A stretch of DNA of 64,000 nt from Corynebacterium uropygiale. GTDB taxonomy: Bacteria; Actinomycetota; Actinomycetes; Mycobacteriales; Mycobacteriaceae. Shown in pieces: positions 34,730 to 43,225 of this stretch (positions are counted from its first letter, which is position 1; each line of letters begins with the position of its first letter). Below the pieces are notes generated by a model. It was given only the letters and a program-made list of their open reading frames with translations. It made no database searches and was not told the origin of the DNA. A program made the translations under genes and the position numbers. The DNA lies in NCBI RefSeq assembly GCF_021568315.1, contig NZ_JAKGSI010000004.1, forward strand, positions 1-64,000, given 5' to 3'.

Positions 34730-35818
34730 TTAGCTGATCGCCTTGACGGCTTCGTCGAGACGATCGCGGTGGGTACCGGCAACAGGGATGTAGCCCAGCT
34801 GTTCGAGCTGCTCGTCCTGAGAGTTCAGAGACACCGTGAGGAAGTCCTTCACGAGGTCCCGGGTTTCGTCGTCGTAGCCGGCGGAGCACACGATCTCGTA
34901 CGTCGTGAGGACGAGCGGGTACGTATCCGCCTGATCCATGGAGTACAGGGCGTTGGTGTCCACAACCATATTGTGGCCCTCGCCGGTGAAGCTCAGCTTG
35001 TCGAGCGCAGAATTCACCGTGTCCTTCGTGGGGGCGACGGGGCCGTGACCGAAGTCGAGCTTCGCCACGCCCAGGTTCTGTTGGTGAGCGAAGCCTGCCT
35101 CGACGTAGGTGATCGCGCCGTCGATGTTCTTCACCTCGGTAGAGACACCGTTGGAGCCGTTCGCGCCAGCGCCGACGGCGGTCGGGAACTGCTGCCCTTC
35201 GCTGGACCAGTCCGTGGACGCCTTGAGGAACTTCTGGAAGTTATCCGACGTCCCGGACTCGTCCGAGCGGTAAATGACGGAGATCCTCTTGTCAGGCAGG
35301 GACACGCCCTCGTTCTCCTTCGCGATCTCCGGGTCATTCCAGGATGTGATTGCGCCCGAGAAGATCTTTGCCACCGTGCCCACGGAGAGGTTGAGGTCCT
35401 GCACTCCGTCGAGGTGGAAAGCGATAGCCACGGGGCCGATCACCATAGGCAGGTGCCACGCCTCGTTGCCGTTGCACCGCTTCTTCGCGGCCTCCACCTG
35501 GTCATCCTTCAGGGGCGAATCCGAACCTGCGAAGTCCACCTGCCCAGCCACGAAGTTCGTCCGGCCCGAACCGGAACCGGAGGCGTTGTAGGACAGGCTC
35601 GATCCGCCCGCCGCCTCCTGGAAGCGGTTGTTGAAGTAGTCCATCGCATTTTGCTGCGACGAGGCGCCCTCGCCCACCAGGTTGCCCGTGGTGCCGCTCA
35701 GCCCCTCCACGGTGCCGGCACTGTCACCACCAGCCGAACCCGTCTCGCTGCACGCGGTCAGAGCGAGAGCCGTCATGACACAGGCGGACAATGCCGCCGC
35801 CGAACGCAGAGATTTCAT
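34730..35818 (-). CDS. pstS: phosphate-binding lipoprotein PstS
   Basis: The 362-residue extracellular binding protein has a lipoprotein signal ending LALTAC (Cys23) and phosphate-contact motifs GEGASSQQNAM, GSGSGRTNF, FAGSDSPL and YRSDESGTSDNF. The ATG at 35818 follows AAAGG by about 10 nt; two in-frame upstream starts are less likely. It is the first gene of pstSCAB. Confidence 0.95.
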   Translation of the reverse strand: MKSLRSAAALSACVMTALALTACSETGSAGGDSAGTVEGLSGTTGNLVGEGASSQQNAMDYFNNRFQEAAGGSSLSYNASGSGSGRTNFVAGQVDFAGSDSPLKDDQVEAAKKRCNGNEAWHLPMVIGPVAIAFHLDGVQDLNLSVGTVAKIFSGAITSWNDPEIAKENEGVSLPDKRISVIYRSDESGTSDNFQKFLKASTDWSSEGQQFPTAVGAGANGSNGVSTEVKNIDGAITYVEAGFAHQQNLGVAKLDFGHGPVAPTKDTVNSALDKLSFTGEGHNMVVDTNALYSMDQADTYPLVLTTYEIVCSAGYDDETRDLVKDFLTVSLNSQDEQLEQLGYIPVAGTHRDRLDEAVKAIS

Positions 35819-35877
35819 GGTGAAGGCACCTTTCATGGGTTGGTTGAGTCTCACAAACAATCAACCTATGCGCGCGA

Positions 35878-35917
35878 GGTGACCTTCTCCCTCATTCAAG
35901 ATGACGAGCGCGTGAAC
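35878..35917 (-). promoter_or_regulatory. candidate phosphate-response operator upstream of pstS
   Basis: On the minus strand GTTCACGCGCTC, GTCATCTTGAA and GGTCACC occur as imperfect direct repeats about 60-100 bp before pstS. They resemble Pho-box repeat units (GTTCAC type) bound by OmpR-family phosphate regulators. Recognition by corynebacterial PhoR is not established from the sequence. Confidence 0.3.
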
Positions 35918-35940
35918 ATCCCCCAAACTTTGAGATTCCC

Positions 35941-36804
35941 TCAGCGATACACGGTGTGTCGCTCCACCTCGACGAATCCCCGGCGCGCATACAGAGCAGT
36001 TGCGGCCTCGTTATCCGCCTCGACGTAGAGAATCACGCTCCGCGCGCCCCTCTCCTCGTGAAGTCGACGCACACCCATCCGCAGGAGCGGCGTACCCAGC
36101 CCCTGGCCCTGGTACGCGCGCGCGAGCCCAACGACATACACCTCGCCCACGGCGTCTTCACCACCGTGCCACTTCGTCCAGTGGAAGCCGGCGAGCTCCA
36201 CGCCCGTGCCCGCCGTGTGCCAAAGGAACAGCACATCCTCCGGGTCGAACCACTCCGTGTCGCACGCGCGGGAGAGGTGTTCGCGGTCCCAGCCGCCTTG
36301 CTCGGGGTGCCAATCAAAGGCCTCATTGTTGACCGCGAGCCAAGCGTCGAGAACCGCGTCCTCTCCCCACCGCGCGCGCGAAGCGCTCAGGGAGAGAACT
36401 TCAAAGCCGTCGGGGACGGTGAGTTGCGATTGCTCGTCGAGCCCGTCGCCGCGCAACTCCATGACGAGGAGCTCCCGGACAACCTCCATCCCGTATTCCG
36501 CCGCGAGGTGGCGAGCCGCGGGGAGGTTGCCGTGCGCCCAGAACTCCGCGGTGGGTTCGAGAGCGCGCGCCTCGTCGATGAGGCTCCGCCCGATCCCCCG
36601 CCCGCGCGACGCGGGGTCGACGCACAGCTCCACCTGGTTGCCGTCGAGCGCCGCAATGCCGCCCGCGCGATACAGGTGCCGGTGGCCGAGGTCTGGATCG
36701 CGGAGGCCGCGGAGGAAATTCTCGGAGAAGGCGTCGAATCCGTCTTCCGCGCGCGCGGAAGCGAGGAGGGCGGACACGGTCGTGGACTGTTCGGGGGTAA
36801 GCAT
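35941..36804 (-). CDS. mshD: mycothiol acetyltransferase (mycothiol synthase)
   Basis: MshD acetylates Cys-GlcN-Ins, the last step of mycothiol synthesis. The 287 residues comprise two GNAT domains: an N-terminal one (VDPASRGRGIGRSLIDEA at about 75-92) and the active C-terminal one (GLARAYQGQGLGTPLLRMGV and LYVEADNEAATALYARRGFVEVE, shown in parts). The ATG at 36804 lies 6 nt after a -10 box that is interlocked with the divergent lmeA promoter. Confidence 0.93.
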   Translation of the reverse strand: MLTPEQSTTVSALLASARAEDGFDAFSENFLRGLRDPDLGHRHLYRAGGIAALDGNQVELCVDPASRGRGIGRSLIDEARALEPTAEFWAHGNLPAARHLAAEYGMEVVRELLVMELRGDGLDEQSQLTVPDGFEVLSLSASRARWGEDAVLDAWLAVNNEAFDWHPEQGGWDREHLSRACDTEWFDPEDVLFLWHTAGTGVELAGFHWTKWHGGEDAVGEVYVVGLARAYQGQGLGTPLLRMGVRRLHEERGARSVILYVEADNEAATALYARRGFVEVERHTVYR

Positions 36805-36810
36805 GGCCCC

Positions 36811-36820
36811 AGGGTAGCCT
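36811..36820. promoter_or_regulatory. interlocked divergent -10 boxes of mshD and the LmeA-like gene
   Basis: AGGGTAGCCT contains minus-strand TACCCT (36816-36811) and plus-strand TAGCCT (36815-36820), sharing the TA at 36815-36816. Each hexamer ends 6 nt before its start codon (ATG at 36804 and GTG at 36827), so both transcripts would be leaderless and the two promoters should exclude each other. Confidence 0.55.
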
Positions 36821-36826
36821 GAGGGG

Positions 36827-37585
36827 GTGAGTTTTCCTCGACGTGTCATCCGGTGGGTGCTGTGCATAGTTGTCGTGGTGGGGCTGTTGTTGCTTGCCGA
36901 CGCCGGCCTCGCCATGCGCACGGAACGGCGCACAGCGCAGGCGGTCCAGGATATTGCGGGGCTCGATGTGGAGCCGAAGGTGAGCATCGGCGGCTTTCCT
37001 TATACTCTGTCCGCGCTCACGGGAGAGTTCTCGGGGGTGAGCGCGACGGCGCTCGACGTCGACGTCCCCGAATTCGGGATGCTCAACGCGAGCTCGGGGT
37101 ACTCGGCGGTCGAGGTCACGCCCGCGCAGGTTCTTAGCGGGGACTTCTCCGGCGCGCTCGCGGAGCTCTACACGCGCACGCTGAGCCTCGACGGCGTGGC
37201 ACTCGGCAATCAGCTGGGGATCACCGACCTCGAGATTGCGAATCCATACGACATTTCGCCATCCGGCGGCGTCGCCAGCGAGGCACAGCTCACCGGCACC
37301 CCGCCCGGGTTCGATCAGCCCGTCACCATCACCGCCGCGCTTCGGCTCGACGGCCCGTGGTTCCACCTTGTGCCGCGCGAAGTCATTGACGCGCCCGAGT
37401 CACACGAGCAGGACGCCCTCAACGCGTTTCGCTGGGACCTCGACACCCGGCGGCTGCCCCTCGCCCAGCAAGCTCAAGCCGTGTATCTGCGCGGCGGCTC
37501 TATCTATTTCGAGGCACAGCGGCGCAACACCACCGTGGACATCCGCAATCTCTCCCCCATCGAAAGCTCCGCCGACGACAACTGA
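36827..37585 (+). CDS. LmeA-like DUF2993 phospholipid-binding protein
   Basis: The 252-residue protein has one N-terminal membrane segment or signal anchor (about residues 8-28) and a DUF2993 domain with the characteristic EPKVSIGGFPYTLSALTGEF start. The mycobacterial relative LmeA acts in the cell envelope in lipomannan/lipoarabinomannan maturation. The GTG start is supported by the -10 box 6 nt upstream. It converges on the lipid kinase gene. Confidence 0.85.
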   Translation: MSFPRRVIRWVLCIVVVVGLLLLADAGLAMRTERRTAQAVQDIAGLDVEPKVSIGGFPYTLSALTGEFSGVSATALDVDVPEFGMLNASSGYSAVEVTPAQVLSGDFSGALAELYTRTLSLDGVALGNQLGITDLEIANPYDISPSGGVASEAQLTGTPPGFDQPVTITAALRLDGPWFHLVPREVIDAPESHEQDALNAFRWDLDTRRLPLAQQAQAVYLRGGSIYFEAQRRNTTVDIRNLSPIESSADDN

Positions 37586-37591
37586 CCCCTC

Positions 37592-38641
37592 TTAACGGGC
37601 GCACACCACGCTGCGGAGGATGCTGCGCCAGCGGCGCGGTCCCGGCGCCGGGGTATGCTCGCGCGCGACGACCTCGATAGCACCGGGCACGGCGCGCAGG
37701 CGCACCTGCTCATACTCGCCCTCGTATTCGCCGTCCACTTGGAAGCGCTGGGGCCCCGCGCACGCGAGGGTGATTTCGCGGGCGTCGTCGACGCTCACAA
37801 TTCGGTCGGAGATCCACTCCTCCCAGCGCGGCCGGTGGCCCACCCCAACCAAGTGCAGCATCGCGGCGACGCCGCGCACGCCCCGCACCGAGCGCAGCGC
37901 GAACAGGCTCAGCCCGTTGTCAAAGGAATTACGGGGGTTCGTCACGACGGGCACCGGGCCGAGGAACGTCCACGGATTCGTATTAGATACGAGGCAGAGC
38001 GGCACCCGCGGGATGCGGTGCGTCTCGCCCGCGCGATCGACAACGCGGGCGCTCATCGCCGGCGGCTGGCGCTGGGCGCTCGCCCACGCGCGCAGCGACA
38101 CAATGAGGTAGCGCAGCGGCGTCGCCGCGAAGCCCCGTGCGCGCGCCCGCTCGATGCGGGCAATCACCTCAGCGTCCACGCCGAAACCCGCGTTCACCGC
38201 AAACCATCGGTCATTCCAGGTCCCCAGGCACACCCGCCGTCGTCGATTCCCCGCGAGGAGCACCGCCAGATCCTTCGCCGCCGCGACCGGATCCGATGGG
38301 ATACCCACCGCGCGCGCGAAGACGTTGGCGGAACCGGTGGGAATAATGGCCAGGGCGGGGAGCGGGGACTGCTCGCGCGCGCGGAGGTCGTCGTCGGCAC
38401 GCACGGGGCCGAGGAGTCCGTTGATGGCTTCGTTGACCGTGCCGTCGCCGCCGACGATGAGGATGACGTCGTAGTCGGAGCGGCGGAGTCCTCGGCAGAG
38501 ATCCTCGGCGTGGCCCGGGCGGTGCGTGAAGCAGGTGCGCAGGCGCAGGCCCGAGACCTCACGCAGGCCCGGCACGATCCGGTGGAAGAGCGCATCCGTG
38601 TGCGTGGTTGAGTTCGGGTTCGCGATCATGAGGACGTCCAC
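37592..38641 (-). CDS. diacylglycerol/sphingosine kinase-like lipid kinase
   Basis: The 349-residue protein has a DAGK catalytic domain: VILIVGGDGTVNEAINGLLG (about residues 60-79) is the nucleotide loop and PTGSANVFARAVGIP the next conserved segment. Members phosphorylate diacylglycerol or other lipids. The GTG start lies 8 nt after minus-strand TAGCCT (38655-38650), suggesting a leaderless mRNA. Confidence 0.88.
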   Translation of the reverse strand: MDVLMIANPNSTTHTDALFHRIVPGLREVSGLRLRTCFTHRPGHAEDLCRGLRRSDYDVILIVGGDGTVNEAINGLLGPVRADDDLRAREQSPLPALAIIPTGSANVFARAVGIPSDPVAAAKDLAVLLAGNRRRRVCLGTWNDRWFAVNAGFGVDAEVIARIERARARGFAATPLRYLIVSLRAWASAQRQPPAMSARVVDRAGETHRIPRVPLCLVSNTNPWTFLGPVPVVTNPRNSFDNGLSLFALRSVRGVRGVAAMLHLVGVGHRPRWEEWISDRIVSVDDAREITLACAGPQRFQVDGEYEGEYEQVRLRAVPGAIEVVAREHTPAPGPRRWRSILRSVVCAR

Positions 38642-38649
38642 AACTCAAT

Positions 38650-38655
38650 AGGCTA
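38650..38655 (-). promoter_or_regulatory. -10 box of the lipid kinase gene
   Basis: Minus-strand TAGCCT ends 8 nt before the GTG start at 38641. Confidence 0.4.
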
Positions 38656-38685
38656 CCGACGCCTCGCGCGCGGAAGACGGCCCAT

Positions 38686-38691
38686 TAGGCT
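38686..38691 (+). promoter_or_regulatory. -10 box of a leaderless transcript for the FABP-like gene
   Basis: TAGGCT ends 7 nt before the ATG at 38699. Confidence 0.5.
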
Positions 38692-38698
38692 GGGGTGC

Positions 38699-39358
38699 AT
38701 GACTGAAGAGAACGCGCAGAACGGACACCCCGAAAACATCGCGCCGCGGCTGGACGGCAACGACGCCGTGAACGCGGCGGCCGAGCACTCGAAGAAGACG
38801 GCCCACCGCAATATTCCGCTACTCGGGGAGATCCCGCTCCCCGATGACACAGCGAATCTCCGCCACGGGCCGAACCTCCACGACGGCCTGCTGGCGCTGC
38901 TGCCGCTCGTCGGCGTGTGGCGCGGGGAGGGGCAGGCCGACACCGTCGAGGACGGGTCCTATGCCTTCGGCCAGCAGCTCACCATCGCGCACGACGGTGA
39001 AAATTACCTGAGCTATGAGTCCCGCATGTGGCGGCTCGACGACGACGGCAAGGCTGCCGGCTCCCTCGATCGGGAGACCGGCTTCTGGCGCATCAATGAC
39101 AAGGATGAAATCGAGCTCATCTGCTGCCACTCGGCGGGCGCCGTCGAAATCTTCTACGGCGATCTCCTCAACGAGCGCGCGTGGCAGCTGGAGACCGCCC
39201 AATCGCTCGCGACGGCCACCGGCACCGTCATGCTCGGCGCGGGCAAGCGCCTCTACGGGCTCATGCCGAACAACGACCTCGGCTGGGTGGAAGAACGCAG
39301 CATCAACGGCGAGCTCAAGCCGCGGATGTCGGCTCAGCTCGAGCGCGTCGTCGGATAG
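38699..39358 (+). CDS. FABP-like (nitrobindin/DUF1794 family) protein
   Basis: The 219-residue protein has an acidic N-terminal extension of about 55 residues, then a beta-barrel beginning with LLPLVGVWRGEGQ, the GxWxGxG motif of nitrobindin. Nitrobindins bind haem through a C-terminal histidine; the corresponding segment here reads KPRMSAQLERV with no His, so haem binding is doubtful. Fatty-acid-like ligand binding is only a fold-based guess. Confidence 0.85.
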   Translation: MTEENAQNGHPENIAPRLDGNDAVNAAAEHSKKTAHRNIPLLGEIPLPDDTANLRHGPNLHDGLLALLPLVGVWRGEGQADTVEDGSYAFGQQLTIAHDGENYLSYESRMWRLDDDGKAAGSLDRETGFWRINDKDEIELICCHSAGAVEIFYGDLLNERAWQLETAQSLATATGTVMLGAGKRLYGLMPNNDLGWVEERSINGELKPRMSAQLERVVG

Positions 39359-39411
39359 CGCCGGGGCCGGTCCCCGGGGCCGGCCCGCCCCGCCCGCCCC
39401 GCGCGGCCCCG

Positions 39412-40332
39412 CTAGTCCGTCGCGGAGATCGCCGCGGTGAAGAGCTCGCGGGCCTCGTCGAGATCGCGGGGCTCGAGCTCCGTCTCGCCGATGCGCATCA
39501 CCGGCACCGCCCCGCGCACGGAGCTCACCAACCACACCGAGCGAGCGCGCTCGAGGTCGTGCACCGTGAGCTCCTTCTCCTTGCACCGCCACCCGTGCGC
39601 CTGGGCATACTCGAAGATCGCGGCCTGGGTGGTGCCCGGGAGGACGTCGCCCCCGCTCGGCGGGGTGCGCAGCCGCTGGCCCTTCTTCACGATGACGAGC
39701 GTCGACGTCGCGCCCTCGAGCACCGTCTCGTGATCCTCGCCGAGCCACAGCACATCATCGAAGCCGCGCTCGCGCGCGCACCGCAGCGCCGCCATCGCCG
39801 CGGTGTAGTTAAGCGTCTTCGCACCGAAGGTGAGCCACGGGGCATCCTCGTGCGGGGTTTCCGACGTCGACCACCCGCGCGGAGCGCACATGACGGACAC
39901 TCCGTGCTCGCGCTGCTCCATCACCGACGGGGGGATCGCCTCAATGCGCAGCCACGCACTCGGGTTGCCGGTGCTCGCGCGCCCGCGCGTGTACGTCCAC
40001 ACGCACTTCGCCTCCCCCTCAAAGCCGGTGGCCGGGTCCTGCCCCAACTGGCGGTACCACTCCGCCGCGGCCTCGAGGGTGGCGCGCCGCCAATAGCTCG
40101 GGTCCGGGGCCGGCATCCCCAGAAGCTCGGCCGAGGCGCGGAAACGCGCTGCGTGTCGCTCGAAGTTGGCCGGCTGGCCGTCGCGCACCAACACGGTCTC
40201 GAAAATGCCCTCCCCCCTGGTGACAGCCGCGTCGTCCCAATAGACCATCGGAAGATTGGGATTGTGCAGACGGGTGGAACCGCCGAAGGGCTCCACGATG
40301 AGAATGACCGGTTGCGGACTGCGAGGACCCAT
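39412..40332 (-). CDS. pabC: class IV aminotransferase (aminodeoxychorismate lyase-like)
   Basis: The 306-residue PLP enzyme has the class IV features: VTRGEGIFETVLVRDG, the PLP lysine in FGAKTLNYTAAMAA and VLEGATSTLVIV. Aminodeoxychorismate lyase is the most likely role, as the folate-related ygfZ gene is divergent from it. A second class IV gene occurs at 56136-56822 beside pabAB, so which one is the main PabC is open. The ATG lies 7 nt after CATAAT. Confidence 0.8.
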   Translation of the reverse strand: MGPRSPQPVILIVEPFGGSTRLHNPNLPMVYWDDAAVTRGEGIFETVLVRDGQPANFERHAARFRASAELLGMPAPDPSYWRRATLEAAAEWYRQLGQDPATGFEGEAKCVWTYTRGRASTGNPSAWLRIEAIPPSVMEQREHGVSVMCAPRGWSTSETPHEDAPWLTFGAKTLNYTAAMAALRCARERGFDDVLWLGEDHETVLEGATSTLVIVKKGQRLRTPPSGGDVLPGTTQAAIFEYAQAHGWRCKEKELTVHDLERARSVWLVSSVRGAVPVMRIGETELEPRDLDEARELFTAAISATD

Positions 40333-40339
40333 GCTTTAG

Positions 40340-40366
40340 ATTATGCCCCTTTCCGACCGTTACCAT
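40340..40366. promoter_or_regulatory. divergent leaderless promoters of the aminotransferase gene and ygfZ
   Basis: Minus-strand CATAAT (40345-40340) ends 7 nt before the aminotransferase ATG at 40332. Plus-strand TACCAT (40361-40366) ends 7 nt before the ygfZ GTG at 40374. The 41-bp gap has no room for conventional leaders. Confidence 0.5.
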
Positions 40367-40373
40367 CGATACT

Positions 40374-41495
40374 GTGACGTCGCACTACACCTCCCCGCTC
40401 CTGCAGATCGACGGAGCCACCGAGCTCCCCGACTCCGACGCCCCGCTCCTCCCCGAGCACCGCGGAGTCGCCTGGCACTACGGCGATCCCCTCGTCGAGC
40501 AACGCCGCCTCGACGAGCGCCCCGGCTGGATCGACCGCAGCCACCGCCGCGTCCTCCGCGTGAGCGGACCCGACGCCCCCGTCTTCCTCAATAATCTCCT
40601 CAGCCAAAAACTCGACGACGTACCCCCCGGTTTCGCCTCCCCTGCCCTTGATCTCGACATGCAGGGGCACATCCTCCACCACCTCGACGTCCTCCGCGCG
40701 CACGACACCGACACCGGCGATCCCACCTTCCTCATCCACGTGCCCGCCGGCCAGGAAGAAAGCCTCCGCACCTTCCTCCAGCGCATGATCTTCTGGTCGA
40801 AAGTGGAGATCACCCCCGCGGACCTGGGCGTCCTCACCCTCCTCGGCGAGGGCAGCCACGCCCTACTCCGCTCTGTTCTCGACGACGCCAGGACGCGCAC
40901 CGAGCTCGTCGGCGCCCCCATCGACTGGCGCGGGCGCGAACGCGCCGACCTCCTCCTCGCGCGCGCGGAGCTCCCGGCGCTCATCCGCCTCCTCGAGGAG
41001 CGCGGGGCCGGGCGCGCCGGGCTCATGGCGTTCACCGCCGAGCGGGTGCGCGCGCTCGAGCCGGAGCTCGGGGTCGACCTCGACCACCGGAGCATTCCCC
41101 ACGAGGTGCCCCACTGGATCGGCCGCGGCTCGCACCCCGGCGCCGTCCACCTCCACAAGGGGTGTTATCGGGGCCAGGAAACGGTCGCGCGCGTGGAGAA
41201 CCTCGGGCGCTCCCCGCGGGTGGCCGTCCTCCTCCTTCTCGACGGCTCAGCGCCGACGGAGCCCCACGCCGGGGAGGCCATTCTCCGAGGTCAGCGGGCT
41301 GTGGGCCGGCTGGGGACCGTCGTCCACGACTCGGACTACGGCCCCATCGCCTTCGCCCTGCTCAAGCGCAGCGCCCTGGGCCAGCCCGGGCTGCACGTCG
41401 GGGACACGGCGGTGGCCGTCGACCCGGATTCCCTCCCGCGCGACGAAGGCGAGCGCGCCGGGCGGGCCGCCGTGAACCGACTCCGCGGGCGCTAG
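40374..41495 (+). CDS. ygfZ: YgfZ/GcvT-family folate-binding protein
   Basis: The 373-residue protein is related to GcvT and helps assemble or repair iron-sulfur clusters in a folate-dependent way. The YgfZ signature K-G-C-Y-x-G-Q-E is present as HKGCYRGQETVARV at about residue 260, and the N-terminal part binds folate. The GTG start is supported by the -10 box upstream. Confidence 0.9.
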   Translation: MTSHYTSPLLQIDGATELPDSDAPLLPEHRGVAWHYGDPLVEQRRLDERPGWIDRSHRRVLRVSGPDAPVFLNNLLSQKLDDVPPGFASPALDLDMQGHILHHLDVLRAHDTDTGDPTFLIHVPAGQEESLRTFLQRMIFWSKVEITPADLGVLTLLGEGSHALLRSVLDDARTRTELVGAPIDWRGRERADLLLARAELPALIRLLEERGAGRAGLMAFTAERVRALEPELGVDLDHRSIPHEVPHWIGRGSHPGAVHLHKGCYRGQETVARVENLGRSPRVAVLLLLDGSAPTEPHAGEAILRGQRAVGRLGTVVHDSDYGPIAFALLKRSALGQPGLHVGDTAVAVDPDSLPRDEGERAGRAAVNRLRGR

Positions 41496-41814
41496 GGGCG
41501 CGTCGGCACCCCCCCTTTCTGGGGTGGCGCGAACCCGGGGCTCCCGCGCGGGCGGAGCGGGGCCTTCCGCGCGCGCGATACTGCCGGCCGATAGTTTTGC
41601 CCCCTTCACGCTGCACGGTGGCAGGTAGCTCACAGGGTTCATCTGATGTCTTTTCCGGGTGCCTAGCTGCTGCGACGCGCCCGAAGCTGACCCGGTTCGG
41701 AAAAATTCGGTCTGAGCCGGTATTCTGTCTACAGGAAAAAAGAGATAGAAGCACGTTGATGGGGCATCCGAATTCCCTGGATCGCCCCTTTTCGAACCCG
41801 AGGGGGTCAATGCC
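41496..41814 (+). promoter_or_regulatory. intergenic region upstream of the DUF3073 gene
   Basis: This gap of 319 bp holds no gene I can support. Its first part is GC-rich. At 41721-41726 TATTCT, preceded by CCGG, is a likely -10 for the DUF3073 gene, with a leader of about 85 nt, AT-rich at 41735-41750 and ending in GAGGGGG 8 nt before the ATG. Confidence 0.5.
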
Positions 41815-42033
41815 ATGGGGCGCGGACGCGCGAAGGCAAAGCAGACCAAGGTCGCTCGTCGATTGAAGTACCACTCTCCAGAGATGGATCTGGAGTCGCT
41901 TCAGCGAGAGCTCGCCGCTCAGGCCCCTCATCACGATGAGCAGGCCGACGAGCACGAGGACGACCTCTACGCCAAGTATGCCGACTGGGCCGATGTCGAT
42001 GACGAGGAGGACGAGGACAGCCACCGACGCTGA
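41815..42033 (+). CDS. DUF3073 family protein
   Basis: This actinobacterial small protein has 72 residues, with a basic start MGRGRAKAKQTKVARRLKY, then a segment DLESLQREL and a very acidic C-terminal half. Its function is unknown. Its position before purM is conserved in corynebacteria as far as I recall. Ribosome binding site GAGGGGG precedes the ATG. Confidence 0.9.
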   Translation: MGRGRAKAKQTKVARRLKYHSPEMDLESLQRELAAQAPHHDEQADEHEDDLYAKYADWADVDDEEDEDSHRR

Positions 42034-42068
42034 CCTCCCCTTCCCCGGGCGCACACTCACACAGAACG

Positions 42069-42115
42069 GAAAGCCCCGCCTCCCCCTTGAGAACCAAGGG
42101 TCGCGGGGCCCTTTC
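42069..42115. terminator. bidirectional terminator between the DUF3073 gene and purM
   Basis: GGAAAGCCCCGC and GCGGGGCCCTTTCC pair with one bulged base, between two convergent genes. The loop of about 20 nt contains a small CCCTT/AAGGG hairpin. Confidence 0.65.
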
Positions 42116-42135
42116 CTGTGCCTGCGGGCCGAAGC

Positions 42136-43215
42136 CTAGTAGCCGGGGTGGCTGCCCTTGAGGAGCACGCGCGCGTCCTCGCCCTCGGCGGCGCTGCGCA
42201 CGGTACCGAGCTCCCAGGCGTCGACGTGCCGGGCGGCGAGCATCGCGAGCGCGCGATCCCGATCATTGGGAGACACGACGGCCACCATGCCCACACCCAT
42301 GTTGAAGGTCTTCTCCATCTCCGCCTGCGCGACGGTGCCGAGCTTCTGGATGGTCCGGAAAATCTGGCCCGGCGCCCAGGTGCTGCGGTTGAGCTCGGCC
42401 ACCAGCCCCTTGGGGATGACGCGGGACAGGTTGCCGGCCAGCCCGCCGCCGGTGACGTGGCAGAAGGTTCGCACCTCGCACTCGGCGGCAAGGGCCAGGC
42501 AGTCCTTCGTGTAGATGCGGGTGGGCTCGAGCAGCTCCTCGCCGAGGGTGCGCTCAAATTCCTCCATGTATTCGTCAAGTGAGAGCCCCGCGCGCTCGAG
42601 GAGCACGTGGCGGGCCAGCGAGTAGCCGTTGGAGTGAAGCCCTGAGCTCTTCATACCGATCACAATGTCTCCCGCGCGCACGCGATCCGGCCCCAGGACC
42701 TCATCCGCCTCGACGACGCCGACCGCCGTCGCGGACACGTCGTAGTGATCGGGCTCCATGACGCCGGGGTGCTCAGCCGTCTCGCCGCCGAGCAGCGCGC
42801 AGCCGGCCTGGACGCAGCCCTCGGCGATGCCGGACACGATCTCCGCGACGTGCTCGGGCACGACTTTGCCGATCGCGATGTAGTCCTGGAGGAAGAGCGG
42901 CTCAGCGCCGCAGACGACGAGGTCGTCGACGCACATCGCCACCAGGTCGATGCCGATGGTGTCGTGCTTGTCCATCGCCTGCGCGACGGCGAGCTTGGTG
43001 CCCACGCCGTCCGAGCCGGCGGCGAGCAGCGGCTCCCGGTACTTGCCCAGGGCGAAGAGGCCGGCGAATCCGCCCAGGCCCCCGCGCACCTCGGGGCGGG
43101 ACGCGCGCTTCGCGTGCGGGGAGATGAGCTCCACCGCGCGGTCGCCGGCGTCAATGTCGACGCCCGCCGCAGCGTAGGAGGCGCCCTCGGTGCTGTGATC
43201 GTTGTGATCGGTCAT
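42136..43215 (-). CDS. purM: phosphoribosylformylglycinamidine cyclo-ligase
   Basis: PurM closes the imidazole ring of AIR in purine synthesis using ATP. The 359 residues have ASYAAAGVDIDAGDRAVEL, GSDGVGTKL, LLGGETAEHPGVM and FCHVTGGGLAGNLSRVIP. The ATG at 43215 gives the normal N terminus; a longer frame reading into purF is not real. It follows purF by 10 nt on the same strand. Confidence 0.96.
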   Translation of the reverse strand: MTDHNDHSTEGASYAAAGVDIDAGDRAVELISPHAKRASRPEVRGGLGGFAGLFALGKYREPLLAAGSDGVGTKLAVAQAMDKHDTIGIDLVAMCVDDLVVCGAEPLFLQDYIAIGKVVPEHVAEIVSGIAEGCVQAGCALLGGETAEHPGVMEPDHYDVSATAVGVVEADEVLGPDRVRAGDIVIGMKSSGLHSNGYSLARHVLLERAGLSLDEYMEEFERTLGEELLEPTRIYTKDCLALAAECEVRTFCHVTGGGLAGNLSRVIPKGLVAELNRSTWAPGQIFRTIQKLGTVAQAEMEKTFNMGVGMVAVVSPNDRDRALAMLAARHVDAWELGTVRSAAEGEDARVLLKGSHPGY

Positions 43216-43225
43216 GATTTCGTCT

